Positions 47,440-59,715 of a stretch of DNA of 64,000 nucleotides are shown here, piece after piece. The translations under genes were made by a program, and so were the position numbers. Positions within the stretch are counted from its first letter, which is position 1. Every line of letters begins with the position of its first letter. The stretch comes from Adiantum capillus-veneris (taxonomy: Eukaryota > Streptophyta > Polypodiopsida > Polypodiales > Pteridaceae): positions 74,159,935 to 74,223,934 of the forward strand of contig CM043950.1 of NCBI GenBank assembly GCA_014529385.2. Reading direction: 5' to 3'. Under the pieces are notes generated by a model. The model did not search any database. It worked only from the letters and a program-made list of their open reading frames with translations, and had not been told where the DNA came from.

Positions 47440-49924
47440 AAGGGAATAATGAACATCTTCTAAGAAGCTTTTGATACGTGTTTTGCTAGAGAGTCAGTCT
47501 GAGTCAAGGTGCTCTAACTCTCAGCTAGCACATGGATAAGCTGCTACTCAAATTAGTCTTCATCGGTTTTTCCATTGAACACTAATTTGCATAAGGGCTG
47601 TGAGCCACACAGGCTAAGAGCCAGTGTTAAGCCAAGGGTACGACCCAACTATTGGCATTCTTTCGGTGATTGTTCTCAAGATCGAACAGATCTACCCAGG
47701 GGAGTACACCGCGACGTTAATGTACAAGCAAGAGTCTTGTCATTACGCATGTTTAGGGTGTCATATTTGCACTACTTGTTCTCAGTGCGACACTCAAGTT
47801 GAGTTTTTGAAAATATTCAATAGCTGATCTCTACAAGGAAGTATAGATGCAGCAATCAATTGAGACAGTATGGTTGTCCACAGGAGCTAGGAAGTTCACT
47901 TGTGTGGATTTCCTGCTCTCTCTATAGCACTACGGAGTGTCTATGGACATAGTGTTTTGGGGTACGACCCAGCGGGTGACTTCTACATCATCCCATAGGC
48001 ATTGAGGATCACAATTGATCTGCCTTGAGGATCTCTCCCAGTTAGACTTTCAAGGAAAGAATTTCTCAATCTACCACGCGGTAGCAGACAAACTCAACTT
48101 TTTAAGTTGATTCCAATCAGTATGTACACGGTTAACTATGTTGGTTACCGTTAACTGCTACTTGAGCAATTTCTACAAAGGGTCTTACCAAGGGGTTTGA
48201 CTACGTAGATTTTAACCAAATGGGTTGGATTGCGAAGGCACACCCACGGTTCCCAGTGCAATACTGTTTGTTTGTTTAGGTAGGAGATGTGCTCCTCTCC
48301 GTTTGCATACGAGTAAGTGAACATTACGTTCAAATCTCCAAGTCCGCATTTATTGATTTGCTGTTATTCCATTTTTTGTATGCTTTGCTTGTTTTTTTTT
48401 TTCAAGACGTATAAGCACGCTTGAATGTTAAAGAGCCATGCCAAGGGCATGTCGGCACAAAGTATTTTGGACCAAATGTTCAATCTATCTTTTTTGCCTT
48501 ATGATGTTACGAACCTACTTGTAGGGTTCAATTTGGCACATGTTGTCACATGGGATACAACATGGTCTAGGAACTCAAGGAGTTCGGTTTAGCCATTGTG
48601 GAGCATAATAATGAGGGTCCCTCTCACTCTTGTGGCAGAGTGTTATCAGTTACCTCCACACACAAGTACCGCTCGTACTTGATGGATGTCACTTTTCTCA
48701 CATCCTTACTTGAGACATATTCCACATGTGGAGAATATGAGTCTCTGGGACTGACACTGGCGCCCAATTCTTAATGATGTGTCATGAAGAAGTCCCTAGG
48801 TGCTGATCGCATCCGTTCATTAGACCATTCAAAGCACACAGTATCAGGTACAATTTTAGTGGCCAGAAATTGTCAGGTACTAAGTACGGACTTGCTGTGA
48901 TTACAAGTGCTGTGAAACCACCTTAACGGAGGGTTGTTTCTACATATAGCAAAGTATGCTCATTCATGAGAAAGTCTCATCGTTGGTTCCTAGGTGTGAC
49001 CGGGTTGTCACGTTCTATTATGGTCCAACTTTTTCTGCAAGATTTTCACGTACGTATAGTGAAAAATCTCGTCATGGAATTGCGGTTCGGATATGTTTGT
49101 GTTAAATGCATGCACACTAGGTGTTATGGGCCCTAGTGTTTAACACAAATTTATTCGGAGCGGCATGCAAATTCATGGACTTTATTGTTTCTGCAATTTT
49201 TTGCACTGTCAGTGCAATTTCTCTTGCAGATTTAGTATGAGTTTACACCCTGCCATACAAAGTGATGGCTCAGTATGGGTGTTTGCGATTGGATGCTTGA
49301 AACTCCAATCTGCTTTCAACCTAGTTGGTTGTCTCCATTCCATATCGAGTATATGGCTGGCTACTCAATGTTTAAGTCATGGTTTATCGTCAGTCGTGGA
49401 AAACTATCTGTAAGTGGTTGGGGGAAGTACCTCACCCTTACTGCTGTTATTCATCTCGCGTAAGATAGGCAGTTCTATTTAGTGCTAAAGGATATGCAAA
49501 GTGCATACGTTAGTAAACCACGTTAAAGGATATACTAAGTGCATAAGTTAGCAAGAAGCGAAACAACTGGATCAGTTACCTTTCTGATTTGGAGTTTGCT
49601 TCATATGATGAAAGGCATGTTACGGCTAGTTTTAGTCTCTGCCTGTTATTCTCAAGTTATCAACCTTACTCATCAGTTTTGATGAGGTTGATGAGGTTGG
49701 CTGCTGCTGGCAAGAAACAACAGCAAGTCAAGGACTTGGTTGCTGCTGATGATTATGTCAGCATAGTACTTTCATGGAAAGATGAGCCGAGGTTGTATGG
49801 CACATTCCAGTACCTTCAAAAAGTCTGAAACTTGGGTATGCATTTAGACACCTCTTAGTTGTGATAACTCGTTTAACATTCTCAGGTAAGTTCTAAATGG
49901 AGTCTTCACGCTCTTTTGATTATG
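45107..49924 (+). other. Family L copy 2 interior
   Basis: About 4.8 kb. Blocks shared with copy 1: 46451-46600, 47160-47440, 48500-48780 and 49090-49170. Within 48500-48780 both copies read like a protein in matching frames (EGPSHSCGRV, STHKYRSYL here). This suggests descent from a coding region, but each copy carries stops and shifts, and I recognise no family. A short (CT)n tract lies at 45388-45405, and 47399-47437 matches the (GA)n tract of copy 1. Confidence 0.55.
47399..47437. repeat. (CT)n microsatellite at the conserved family L site
   Basis: Thirty-nine bp of CT repeats preceded by CTCAACCCAGCATGC. Copy 1 has its 105-bp tract at the matching place. Confidence 0.9.
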
Positions 49925-50120
49925 GGTCCGTTAACCAAGAGCGTTGCACAGGGACAACAATGTAGAAAATCCAGATGTTATTCTTGATTTCATTGAACCT
50001 CCTACTGAACCGGGTTCCGATCCAACAAACCGTTGGATCCATGAGGGATGCCACGGTGGAAAACATTAGTGTTCTTATGAAGATACCATCACTTCTGTTT
50101 TCGAGGACGAAAACTCTTCC

Positions 50121-50131
50121 AAAGGGGGGAG
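50121..50131 (+). other. Polypurine tract of family L copy 2
   Basis: AAAGGGGGGAG, three bases before the 3' LTR. It primes plus-strand synthesis in LTR elements and fixes the plus orientation. Confidence 0.85.
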
Positions 50132-50134
50132 TAA

Positions 50135-50298
50135 TGTCAGGACACGGGTCCTACGGGCAGGGCCCTACCCTAAGGGGGGGTCACGGACCCTGACCACGGG
50201 CCAGCTAGCAGTGTGGACAGGGGATCCTAGGGCTAAGAGCCTATAAGTATAGGCGGTTGGGTGGAGGATCCAGGTCTCTAGCTCCTAGGGTTATTATA
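50135..50298 (+). repeat. 3' LTR of family L copy 2
   Basis: 164 bp, with a handful of differences from the 5' LTR (for example TCCTACGG for TCCTGCGG). It is followed by the TSD GATGT and the remainder of the TR-GAG 5' LTR. Confidence 0.9.
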
Positions 50299-50439
50299 GA
50301 TGTGATGCAAAATAGACTTGTGTTTATTCATTCATGAAATGAGCTTTAGGTAGCCCTACAACCTTGCACCACTGCATGTGGGATAATTCCTTCTCTTCAC
50401 TCCTTCACGCATATTATAGGACAAAGCTCACACTTTACA

Positions 50440-51107
50440 CAAACTTCTTTTAGCATCTTCGTGGATTTATATACATAGTAATACATATATGAGGTTAAAG
50501 CATAGTGCTCACCAAATGAAATGAGTATATATCAATCTCAAAATTAAAATTGTAAGCGCTCGTCAGTCTATATGGAGCATTTGCTAACAAGCCGGGGATG
50601 GTGGTTTGATTGGACAGTCCCAAATGCTCATAGGGAAGACCCATTTGTGCCAACATCCACATGAAATATGAGAAACCTCTACTAATGCCAAGTTCTCATC
50701 TTATGATCAAAACCTGCAAGAGGAAAGCATGTGAAATTTGTTTCTCTAGCCAATGCTGCATATGGTGAGGCCGATGGGAGAGAGCCCTATTATGACGAAG
50801 TAGAACGGTCCTACCAATGTACTAAAAGAGGGAAAAATAGCTTATTGTGTGTGACTAGATGCCACTATGAAGAGGAGGCATGTTCCTTAGAAGGAAACAA
50901 TGAATCCACACACGGTCTCTAGCTAGACAATTGGACAACTCTAAGGCTGCGGTGCGATAAGGAAAATGTGAAGGAATCTCTGACCCTTAAAATCTCAGCT
51001 TGTACTAACCTCGATCTATGGAAGGCTAAAAAACCACGAAACGACTCGGTGCAAAGATATGATATTTTGAGTGGGACTATCAAAGTACCCCTACCAGTCA
51101 TCATGAG

Positions 51108-51144
<37 letters not shown>

Positions 51145-52586
51145 AACATAAATCCTAATCCTTGGCAATAAAGGTCCGATGGCTATGGTTAGGTGGTCAC
51201 TAATTTGGGAGAGCTCAAGAGATGGATGAAGTTATAATTATGCCCAATAATAAATGTATCTCACATTCTGTTTCTTGCAACATTAATACTTATGCGATTC
51301 GGAATCTTATGTTTGGCAAAGTTTGTAATGGCTTATGCATTCAATTTCCACTATGAAAGGCAACTAATCTGAATCTTGTGTGAGCAACTAAATTGAATAC
51401 GGAGAGTCCTTAGAAATGAACCATAACCTTAATAAGTATGAAAACATTATGCAAAGAATTTACTTTCCATTCTACATAAGAGAGAAACAATGTAAAGATG
51501 TTTGCATTAGTCAATTTATCGTAATATTGTTGGATAAATTGATCCTAATCTTTCAGACAATGTTGTACGTTTTGTAAATTTTGGGAGGGGAGTTCTTGAA
51601 AATTTTAATTATGAGGAAAATCATTGGACCTTTATGGAAACTTGTGATTGAATTCACGAGGCACTCACTTTTCTTTAGATGTACAACCTCTTGTTTTTTT
51701 TTTGGCATGCAAAGTCATTCTTGATGAGGTTCTTCTTCATCTTTGCAGGTATCTCTATATAGTGCTATACGTAGGACCATCAGTTTATTACCAAGTCCTC
51801 TCCATGGTCGTTGTCCTAGTACGAATCCTTATGAATCATGGTCCCAATGTTTCTCCATTCAGTATGTGGAAAATGATGATGAGCTGGTTGTAGACAAACC
51901 AATACCATTGGGCAATAGTTGGCAGTTTATAATTTTAAATGGCAATTTATACATTGTTTGATTGAATTCGAGTTCTAACTCCCTAGACCATACTGCAAAT
52001 AACTCTTAGAATGTACCCATTTGCCACAAGATTCAAAAGAAATAGCGTAACATTCTATACTCCTCTTACAAAAATGAGTAAAAGCAAAGCGACAATAAAC
52101 AAGAGCGGGAGAACTGCATTCCAAGTGCAAATTAATTTTGACTCTAAGTTCCCACAAAACGAAAAGCTGAGGTGCAAATTAATTTTGACTCTAAGTTCCC
52201 ACAAAACGATATACAGTGATTTGAGTATACAGTTGGGAAAGTGGGGAAGTGGGTTGGTGGAAGGGAGGGCATGAGAAGGATGCAGCCCATGTAGCCTATA
52301 AATGTAGAGAGGAGTAGCGCAGCACCACGTTCAAACGGCTCCAACACGGCCTGGAAGGCTTCCAATGAGAGACACGCCAAGACCTGCATATTCTAGTAAG
52401 TAAGCTAACTACATGCCATACAACAACAAGGAAGTGTTTTTGTATCCATGGCGGAATTTGACGAAATTATGAATGAATTACCGTAACTCCCAGCATACCA
52501 GACTCAACTCCCAGCATACCAGACTAACTCCCAGCACCACGTGGGGAATAGCCCAGCATCACATGGCCCAGCACCACGTGGGGAAT

Positions 52587-52617
<31 letters not shown>

Positions 52618-52912
52618 TCGCTCTTGCGCCACGTGGGGAATAGAGAGCGAGAGAGCGAGCCCTGCGCCATTATATGCGTGGTGTGGGCCTCTTGTTTTAT
52701 AGGCCGCGAGTGGCCGCGAGTTGCGACCCTTCGCATCTCACACTCGGTTTAAACAGGCTTTTCAAAGCAGTTGATGCTTTAGTGCCATAAATATAGAGGT
52801 ATTGTACTCGTGAGTATCGTGGTTGCGGAGGTTCTTCGAGTGAAGTCTGTGTTGATGGAAATAAAGGGAGAGTTCAATGGCCATATAAATGAAGAAGACT
52901 GTGACACTGTTG
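50440..52912. other. Unassigned spacer with small repeats
   Basis: No gene is supported. ORFs at 50731-50922 and 51648-51961 (60-80 codons) have no recognised domain. A (CT)n tract lies at 51110-51143. A 37-bp stretch starting GTGCAAATTAATTTTGAC is duplicated at 52125 and 52172. The words CCAGCACCACGTGGGGAATA recur at 52531 and 52568 and, shortened, near 52628; each has the palindrome CACGTG. A (GA)n tract is at 52587-52613. Confidence 0.5.
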
Positions 52913-52928
52913 AGAAAATGGAGCTATC
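52854..52928 (+). pseudogene. Short ORF interrupted by the LINE (first part)
   Basis: An ATG at 52854 opens MEIKGEFNGHINEEDCDTVE and continues to the LINE target site. If the LINE and one TSD copy are left out, the frame continues at 57986 for a further 30 codons (LSAIKYDPTIMLKNRC) to a TAA at 58073-58075. Total about 55 codons from this ATG, or about 77 from the upstream stop. No family is recognised; it may be chance. Confidence 0.25.
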
Positions 52929-53057
52929 AAATTTTTTTTAGGGGTCATCGGGGACGCAAACCCTAGAGCTTAGGAGCCTAAGCTATGGTGGCATAACCTA
53001 TCAACCCCCACCTGACGCTTCGCCCGCGATTGGCGAGGCGAGCATCTAATCACCTGC

Positions 53058-54353
53058 ATGGACACTCATATCTCCCACTCCCCCTCATTCAATGCATGGG
53101 CATCTGGTCCGCCAGGGGGTACTACCACTCTCATCTGCAACAACTCGTTATCCCCCTCTCCACAGTCCCTCAACAGAGCTTCATCCTCTCTACTAACTGA
53201 AGCCCAGTTTCGCGAGTTCTCCAAGGCCTCCCGAAGAACATCGCACAGACTCTCGAGGAAGCCCCTGTCTTCAGGCACAATGAGGGCTTCTTCTCCCAAA
53301 ACGACCCGCTACCGAGGCGCTAGTGCGCTAGTATCAGGGGGCTGCTCAATAGTCTTCCGGTGGACAACCTTCCTCCTTTCCCCAAGGTGATGACAAAAAA
53401 GAAAGGCTCAGACTCTACTGCTGACGGCCAAGGAATTGCTAAGGGAGGTCAGCCTCGGGTTGTCCTTTCTGTTGCTCAAGTTAGGAAAGCTCAGGTTGAT
53501 CTTGAGAACAGGGCTCAGATAGGCTTGCTAGCGGGGGCGACGCCGCCTGTTGAATCCTTGAGAGGTTGGATCAGAAATCACTGGGGAATCCTGGGTCTCA
53601 GGTTGAAACCATCCAAGCGTTACCTAAGAATCAATACATATTTGTGTTTAAGTCTACTGATATGGATTTTTCTCTTTTAAGCTCTAACTCATGGCTAATA
53701 AGGAATTTGCCTCTTAGTCTGTTTAAATGGGACAAAGACTACAATCCGGAGAAGAATTCGTTAACTCATTTTCCTGTATGTTAGAGTTCACTAATTTACC
53801 TATGTATTATCATGGTCATCTAAGAACTATCGGAGACCAATTCGGGAGGGTGCTAGGAGGTAGACTGAAAGGGGAGTTCATCCCAGCGTGGCATTCGCGA
53901 GTGCTCATAGAAATGGATATAGCAAAGGAGTTACCCTAGAGCATGACTATAATGCTCGATGATGGGGAGACCTTCTAAAAACCTCTCCAATACAAATATC
54001 TGCCAAGTGCTTGCTTCCACTGTGGAGCAAAGGGGCATTTTGTTGGAGACTACCCCATAAAAAACACCCCTCAGAAAGTAACCCCAAACGCTCCGACTAA
54101 CCCCAGACTTGACACTAGTAAGAGAAATGGTAGACTTCATAAAGGTACCACGCTCCCTAGTCCCATGGAGAGAAATGTAGACCTCAAGACTAAATTCAAA
54201 AATGCTAATAGGTTTGCCCTACTAGCAACTCTCCAAGAATGGGAAGACTCAGTAGTTGTTGAGTCTATTGCTACCGAGTCAGGTGATGAAGATGAATCTC
54301 CCCAGAGACTAGAGAAACAGGTAAACAACATGGACATGGAAATGTCACTTTGA
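53058..54353 (+). pseudogene. LINE ORF1, DUF4283-like RNA-binding protein
   Basis: Frame-broken ORF1. A Ser/Pro-rich N-terminus (53058-53390) is followed by a domain resembling DUF4283 of plant LINE ORF1: DMDFSLLSSNSWLIRNLPL, SLFKWDKDYNPE, then LEFTNLPMYYHGHLRTIG and GEFIPAWHSRVLIEMDI. A CCHC-type zinc knuckle follows, CFHCGAKGHFVGDY (54012-54053), with Tyr in place of the last Cys. The tail (54165-54353) is acidic. ORF1 proteins bind LINE RNA. At least three frame changes are needed. Confidence 0.7.
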
Positions 54354-54540
54354 CCTCAACAAGGTAAGCCCCCCATCTGGCTCCAACAAAGAAAACATAG
54401 ACCCTAAATCGTCTAAGACTTCCTCCCAAACCCATATATATGGACATACAAAAAGACCATAAGAGAGCTCAGGATGCAGTGTCTCAGAGCTCTCCAAAAA
54501 ATGGGCAGGGGAAGCCAAGGAAAGAGAAGGAAGGTATAAA

Positions 54541-57500
54541 ATGTAGATAGTCTCCTGGAATGTGAAGGGGTTATCTAACCCCACAAAAGCTCAGAAAGTG
54601 AGACAGTGACTCTTCAACAATCCTGTAGACATAGTTAGCCTTTAGGAAATCAAAACTTCAGGTGCAGAGTTGGACTAGAGGCTCAAGATAGTTACTGACA
54701 AGACTTGGAGGCACTCTCTACATCAAAAAGGAGCAAGAGGCACAACTCTAGGTGTTCCCCCCGACTGAAAGATCGACCTAAATAAAAGTCAAAGAGGTGA
54801 CCATGGGGTCTCTATCTTTATACAAGAACCAAACCCCCTGCTTAATTGTCTGGATCTATGCAGATGGCTCTCAAAATGATAGGACCCAGCTCTGGGATTC
54901 TTTGGCTCACAAGAGGGAAAACTTTATCATGATGAAAGACTTCAACATGGTCAAATCTACAGATGACAGATTCAATAAAAGAGGACGGAAAGCAGGGAGA
55001 AGGGTGCGTGGGACTAGCTAAAGTCATCTAGATCTATAGGACATAGGAACCCAAAGAGATTTCACCTGGCAAAATTACTGTCAAGGGGAAAATAGTAGGA
55101 AAGATAGACTTGACAAGTGTTATGTTAGTCTCCCGCTAGACAACCTCTTCAATAGGCTCAAGGTGAAAACTAGGATGACATCTTGCTTCTCTGCTCACTA
55201 CCCCTTATTAGCCACTCTTGATGACAAGGTCACCAAAATTAGAAAACAGTGGTTCCACACTGATCCTAATCTGTTCAAACTCGAGGAAGTTCAGAGTATC
55301 ATCAAGGCTATTTGGATTCAACAGTTCTCCAAAGGTCATAAGGGGCGGCTAAAGCCTGGGGTCTTGCAGTAAAAGAAACTCTAATTAATCTTATTAGAAT
55401 AAGGAAAGAGATCACAGAGATCATAAGAAAAATAAAGGACAATATCTATGAAGATCTTATCTGCCTAGAAACCTCAGCCAGTTCTGACTCTAAGGATTAA
55501 ATTCAAATCACAACCCTCATACACAAACTCCGAGAGGAAGAAGGTCTTTATATTATTCACTCTAAAATTTTCTTTGGGGATTGGTGGGTGGGCAAGATTG
55601 TCAAGCCCACCAAGGAAATGTTGAAAATCATGAGAAAGAAACACCATAAAGACTCTCTCCCCCTTCTTTTCCCAGACTCAGGTACTGCAACTTTAGTTGA
55701 AGAGAACATAGAAGTAGCTAAAACTCACTTTGCCAATCTCTTTAGCACCCCTGAAATAATTGACAATGATACTATCAAGGCTAGGAATGAGCTCTAGAAA
55801 GATAGGCACAGGGTCATCCCTTCTAATGATTATGTGAATCTGGACTCCAACATCTCAATAGAGGAGATCAAGGTGACCATTGAAGCATTAAAGCCATGCA
55901 AAACTCCAGGAATTGATGGGCTTCCAGCCAAGTTCTATCAAACCTTTAAAGATATGCTAGCCCCAATCCCTTCTTCTAGTATGGGAAGAATCTTTCAAAT
56001 AAAAGGCTCTTCTTGATTCTATCAACACTGGAATCATCAAACTTATTCACAAGAAAGGCCCTAAGGAATTTCTGTCCAATTGGAGACCCCTCACCATGCT
56101 AACATAAGCCTACCAAAGTTTTGCCAAAGCTGTTGCAAATAGGAAGATGCCTTCTTTCATGAAGTGGCCGTGCGGGGAATAGAAAGGCTTCATCAAGGGG
56201 AGAAGAATATTGGAAGCAGTCATCTCTCCCTGTGAGGGGATTGACCATGCTGAAGAGACTGAACAAGGATTATGACGGTTTGGAATGGTCATTTATCGTA
56301 GAAGGATTTCTTATGATGGGATTTGGTAGGACTCTAGTTAGCTTTATGGAAACCCTGCTAGGAAATATGAGAGCCAGGGTTGCGATCAATAACGGTATCT
56401 CTGATCCATTTAATCTCTCCAGGACTGTCCGGCAAGGATATCCACTTGCCCCTTTATACTTTTTGCAATCTCAGTAGATGGACTTAACTGCTTAGTTAAA
56501 GACAGAATGGACAAAGGGATCATAAAAGGAATAGCACTGTCGGGTGGAAAGCAGCAATGCCTATCACAATTTGCAGATAATACAAATGCAGTGTTGATCA
56601 ATGAAGACTCCTCATTGACAGCTTTCTGGGAATGTGCATATCTTCTGCAAAGCCTCGGGCTCCAAAATCAATCATGCCAAGACTAGGATCCGAGCAAGCA
56701 AAACACCAATCCCTAATTGGATCCTAAGTCAAGGATGTGAGATAATTCAAGATGGAACAATGTTCGGACTATAAGGTATACCTATGGGCTTCAATGTCAC
56801 ATTATCCCAAATCCTTGGGCATGGGTTAGGGATTGGCTCACCACCAAACTCAACAGATGGCGGGGATTCCAAGCCTCCACTGCAGGCAGAGCCTTGGTAG
56901 TGAAGTGTTTCTTAATGGCATATGTTTTGTACTTCCTCTCTTGTTGGAGGCCACTTGATTTCCACTTCAAAGACATCACTAAGGTATGAAAGAATTTTCT
57001 TTGGTTAGGTGACCCCAACAAGAAGGGAGCAGCCAAGTAGGGTGGCAAGTGTGTTGTCTCCCAAAAGAATCATGAGGGTTGGGGATCACAGACATTACCA
57101 AAGTGGGTGAACTTTCCTTGGCTCACAATCTTTTTTGGCCCTCGGGATCTAACCTCCTCAAATCCCTATGGGAAGCATGGAATAGACATAGAGGGCTCAT
57201 CAGAGTTGCCTGTGGCAACAAACACTCTTTCCCCATTAGAAGCATAGACTCAGTATGGCTACCCATAGCCCCCATCCCACCAGTCACATAAAGAGAGTGC
57301 AAAACAGCAAGAAGAGTGCATCTCAAGGGCATAAGAACATGGAAGGATCTATGGAAAAAAGCAGAGCAGAGATGGGCTTTTTGAAACAACTTTTGGTACA
57401 TGACTTCATAGGCACATTTTCTAGTATGTGGAATAAAATCAGAGCCGGGTTCTTTTGGATCATCTAGGTTGATTGGAACAACATAATTTTTGACCAGGCT

Positions 57501-57560
57501 TACCAGACACCAAGTCTGAGAAAATTGTTTTGTTTTCTTGATCTGCAGGCAAACCAACTC
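54541..57560 (+). pseudogene. LINE ORF2, endonuclease and reverse transcriptase
   Basis: ATG is followed at once by TAG, then I-V-S-W-N-V-K-G-L (54547), the N-terminal strand of an AP-type endonuclease. L-stop-E-I-K at 54640-54651 stands where L-Q-E-x-K is conserved, so the Gln codon became TAG. The RT part shows KPCKTPGIDGLPAKFYQTF (about 55890), then a decayed middle, then QFADNTNA (FADN at 56570-56581), where F-A-D-D-T is expected: the second catalytic Asp is Asn. The C-terminal third (56700-57560) is poorly conserved. ORF2 nicks the target DNA and copies the LINE RNA into it. Confidence 0.8.
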
Positions 57561-57985
57561 AAGTTAGAAAAAGTTACCCTATACAATGCTGAGTATAAGG
57601 CTTGCTGGGCTGCTGGGAGTATTACACAAAAGCTGACATCAACAAATCTCATGAATTAATAGTCAATAACTCGATTGACCATCTCAGAAACATGTTGAAC
57701 AAGTGTCGGGTAGAGTTTGAAACTACTAGGAGGTTGTGGTGGAATGGAATTAGGCTAATGCAAATTTTTGATGATACCATGAACTCCGTGTCTATGTAAT
57801 GTATTTATCATTAAGGTTGTACCTAATCTACCCAAAAGTTATTTGCAATAATCCATCTGGGTTCCATCTCCCCAATAGTACATCTAAAGCCCATGGGGGC
57901 AAAGTAACTTTTGAAATTTTTCCTTATCTATTAATTTAACTAAGAAACCTTTTATGGAGAAAAAAGAAAAGAAAATGGAGCTATC

Positions 57986-58364
57986 CTGTTTGAGTGCAAT
58001 TAAGTATGATCCGACAATCATGTTGAAGAATAGGTGCATCTTCTTTGAAATGGAATGCAAGGAAGTGTTGGTTTAAGGATTAAAAATCTTAGTTATAACA
58101 ATACTAATCTCAAACTTATGATGCATCAAACAAGGCTTGCGAAGTCTCAAATGGTAGAGGACCAAAATAAGGTAGGGATTTCCATCGAGAGCCTCATGCA
58201 AGGTGGAGACCAGACTATGTTTACACCTTTAATGAAATTTCATGATTCATGGGGACTGAAGTGTATATGGCTAGCTATTTGTGAGAGGTTAGAGGACTGA
58301 GTCGAATTGGAAGTTGAGGTCAAAAGGCCCAAAATATTTGATGATGTATAAAAGGTTGCAATAC
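57986..58364. other. Flank of the LINE insertion
   Basis: Continues the interrupted ORF up to a TAA at 58073-58075. The rest has short ORFs only. The plus-strand ORF at 58055-58300 (81 codons) shows no known domain. Confidence 0.4.
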
Positions 58365-58525
58365 TGTGGTGTGCATGAGTGAGAGAGTAGATAGGACCAA
58401 ATGAGCGTGCCTTTTCGAAGAGAGAGCACCTCCTTATATTAGGAACAAAGACTACATGCCAAGATGGCTACACATCAAGAACTACTAAGTGTCCTCCCAC
58501 ACTGGTCGGACACACACACTCCACA
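58365..58525 (-). mobile_element. 3' LTR of a minus-strand LTR element
   Basis: A 161-bp segment with ends TGTGG...CCACA (5-bp inverted termini) followed by CTCCCCCCTTAGGG, which on the minus strand is a polypurine tract (CCCTAAGGGGGGAG) directly before the LTR start. It is therefore the 3' LTR of a minus-strand element that extends to higher coordinates. No partner LTR was found in the window. The arrangement resembles short-LTR Copia elements. Confidence 0.65.
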
Positions 58526-59050
58526 CCTCCCCCCTTAGGGAAGAAAAGATGGACATCTTTTTATAATCTTGCACTAATAATGGACTCAATAAGAGGGATC
58601 AACTTCGATGCCTTATCTGGGGGGGAGTGATCATACAACGGCTTAAGGACTTGGGACGGAACTTGGGGACTAGACTTGTCATCATGCCGATCATCATCAA
58701 GGCATGGAACTTGGGGACTAGGCTTGTCATCATGCCAATCATCATCAAGGCACGGAACTTGGGGACTACACTTGTCATCATGCCGATCATGGTCAAAGCA
58801 TGGAACTCGTACATTTCACATATGTAAACATTATATCGCTATCCCAATGTAATGGAAAAAACTAGGAAGAGATAATTGAGGATTGGGCATGATATTTTTG
58901 TGACATACATCCATTTTCATAAAGGGCTCAGTGAGCTTGAGTTGATGCTATTGCTAAGAGCTAAATGGAACAAGTGTTCGAAGAAACTAGTAGTGAGTTA
59001 AGGCACCCATATAGTGGTTTTAGTAACGCTTGCAAGAAAGAACCTTGACA
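58526..59050 (-). other. Remnant interior of the minus-strand LTR element
   Basis: On the minus strand this lies upstream of the polypurine tract. A second C-rich/G-rich run (GGGGGGGAGTGATC at 58619-58632) and the 48-bp minisatellite occur here. No domain is recognised, and the element appears truncated. Confidence 0.4.
58660..58803. repeat. Minisatellite, 3 x 48 bp
   Basis: Three adjacent 48-bp units (58660-58707, 58708-58755, 58756-58803) starting AACTTGGGGACTAGRCTTG. Because 48 is divisible by three, both strands stay open: the plus strand reads NLGTRLVIMPIIIKAW per unit, and the minus strand a Met-rich unit (MMIGMMTSLVPKF). No protein family matches; the repeat alone explains the ORFs. 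Confidence 0.9.
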
Positions 59051-59054
59051 TAAA

Positions 59055-59715
59055 GCCTCAATTAATCAGAAGATTTTTATCTCACGTGGGGTTTGAATTG
59101 CACCTCCTGATAAAAAACCACAGACACTAACTCCTCGCACGTAATAATACTTAGTCCTCCACTTGTAATCAATGGAGAATAGAAACTCAAATAGAATGAC
59201 CATAATTGGGGCACTAAATAAATGGATGTTCTCTGAGGCAATGTTTTTCCCCAACCAAAGTAGATCTTGTTACTTATGAAATGAGAATTTTTGGATACCA
59301 AATGCAAAAACATGATTTTAAAAATGCAAAGACTTGGAAGGATGAAAAGGGATGTACAAAGTGCATGATCGGTTCTCATTGGTGAAACAAGCAGAGGCAA
59401 GTTTTTAGACCTACTAAAAGCTAGAAGGTACTCCTTTCCCACCTCAAAATGGCTCATCTTCCAACCTACTTTTCAACGTAAAGTGTGAGGATTGATCTTG
59501 AAGGCACAACCGGCAAGCAACGAGAACCAATGGTAAGAAATAGTTGCCTTTGGTAATTGTGAATGCGATGAAGATGGAGGATTGAAAAAGATGAGTTTTG
59601 GCGATGGTCCGATATGGAGACCTTCCGCAATCCAAAAGGCGAGTTGGCCATCATTTTTGCAGCCCAACTAAAAATGATAACTTGCATTAATAAATATGGG
59701 ACCTCAATTGCCTGT
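59055..59715. repeat. Direct duplication of about 650 bp, copy 1
   Basis: This segment, beginning near TCAATTAATCAGAAGA and running to about TGCCTGTGAACATG, is repeated at 60850-61510 in the same orientation with roughly 85% identity by eye. Minus-strand ORFs in both copies share words (SIFIAFTIT and SILIAFTIT; QSSIF and QTSIL), which may reflect an old coding stretch or only the duplication. Without LTR ends or TSDs I treat it as a duplicated segment. Confidence 0.75.

Larger units (their letters stand above)
52929..57970 (+). mobile_element. L1-type LINE, nearly full length, decayed
   Basis: A non-LTR retrotransposon of about 5.04 kb. It is flanked by a perfect 15-bp TSD GAAAATGGAGCTATC (52914-52928 and 57971-57985; 16 bp if the A before each is counted). 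The 3' end is A-rich (GAGAAAAAAGAAAA), as expected for target-primed insertion. It encodes remnants of ORF1 (DUF4283-like plus zinc knuckle) and ORF2 (endonuclease, RT). The length and the presence of the ORF1 start suggest insertion as an almost complete copy. Multiple stops show it is no longer active. Confidence 0.92.
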
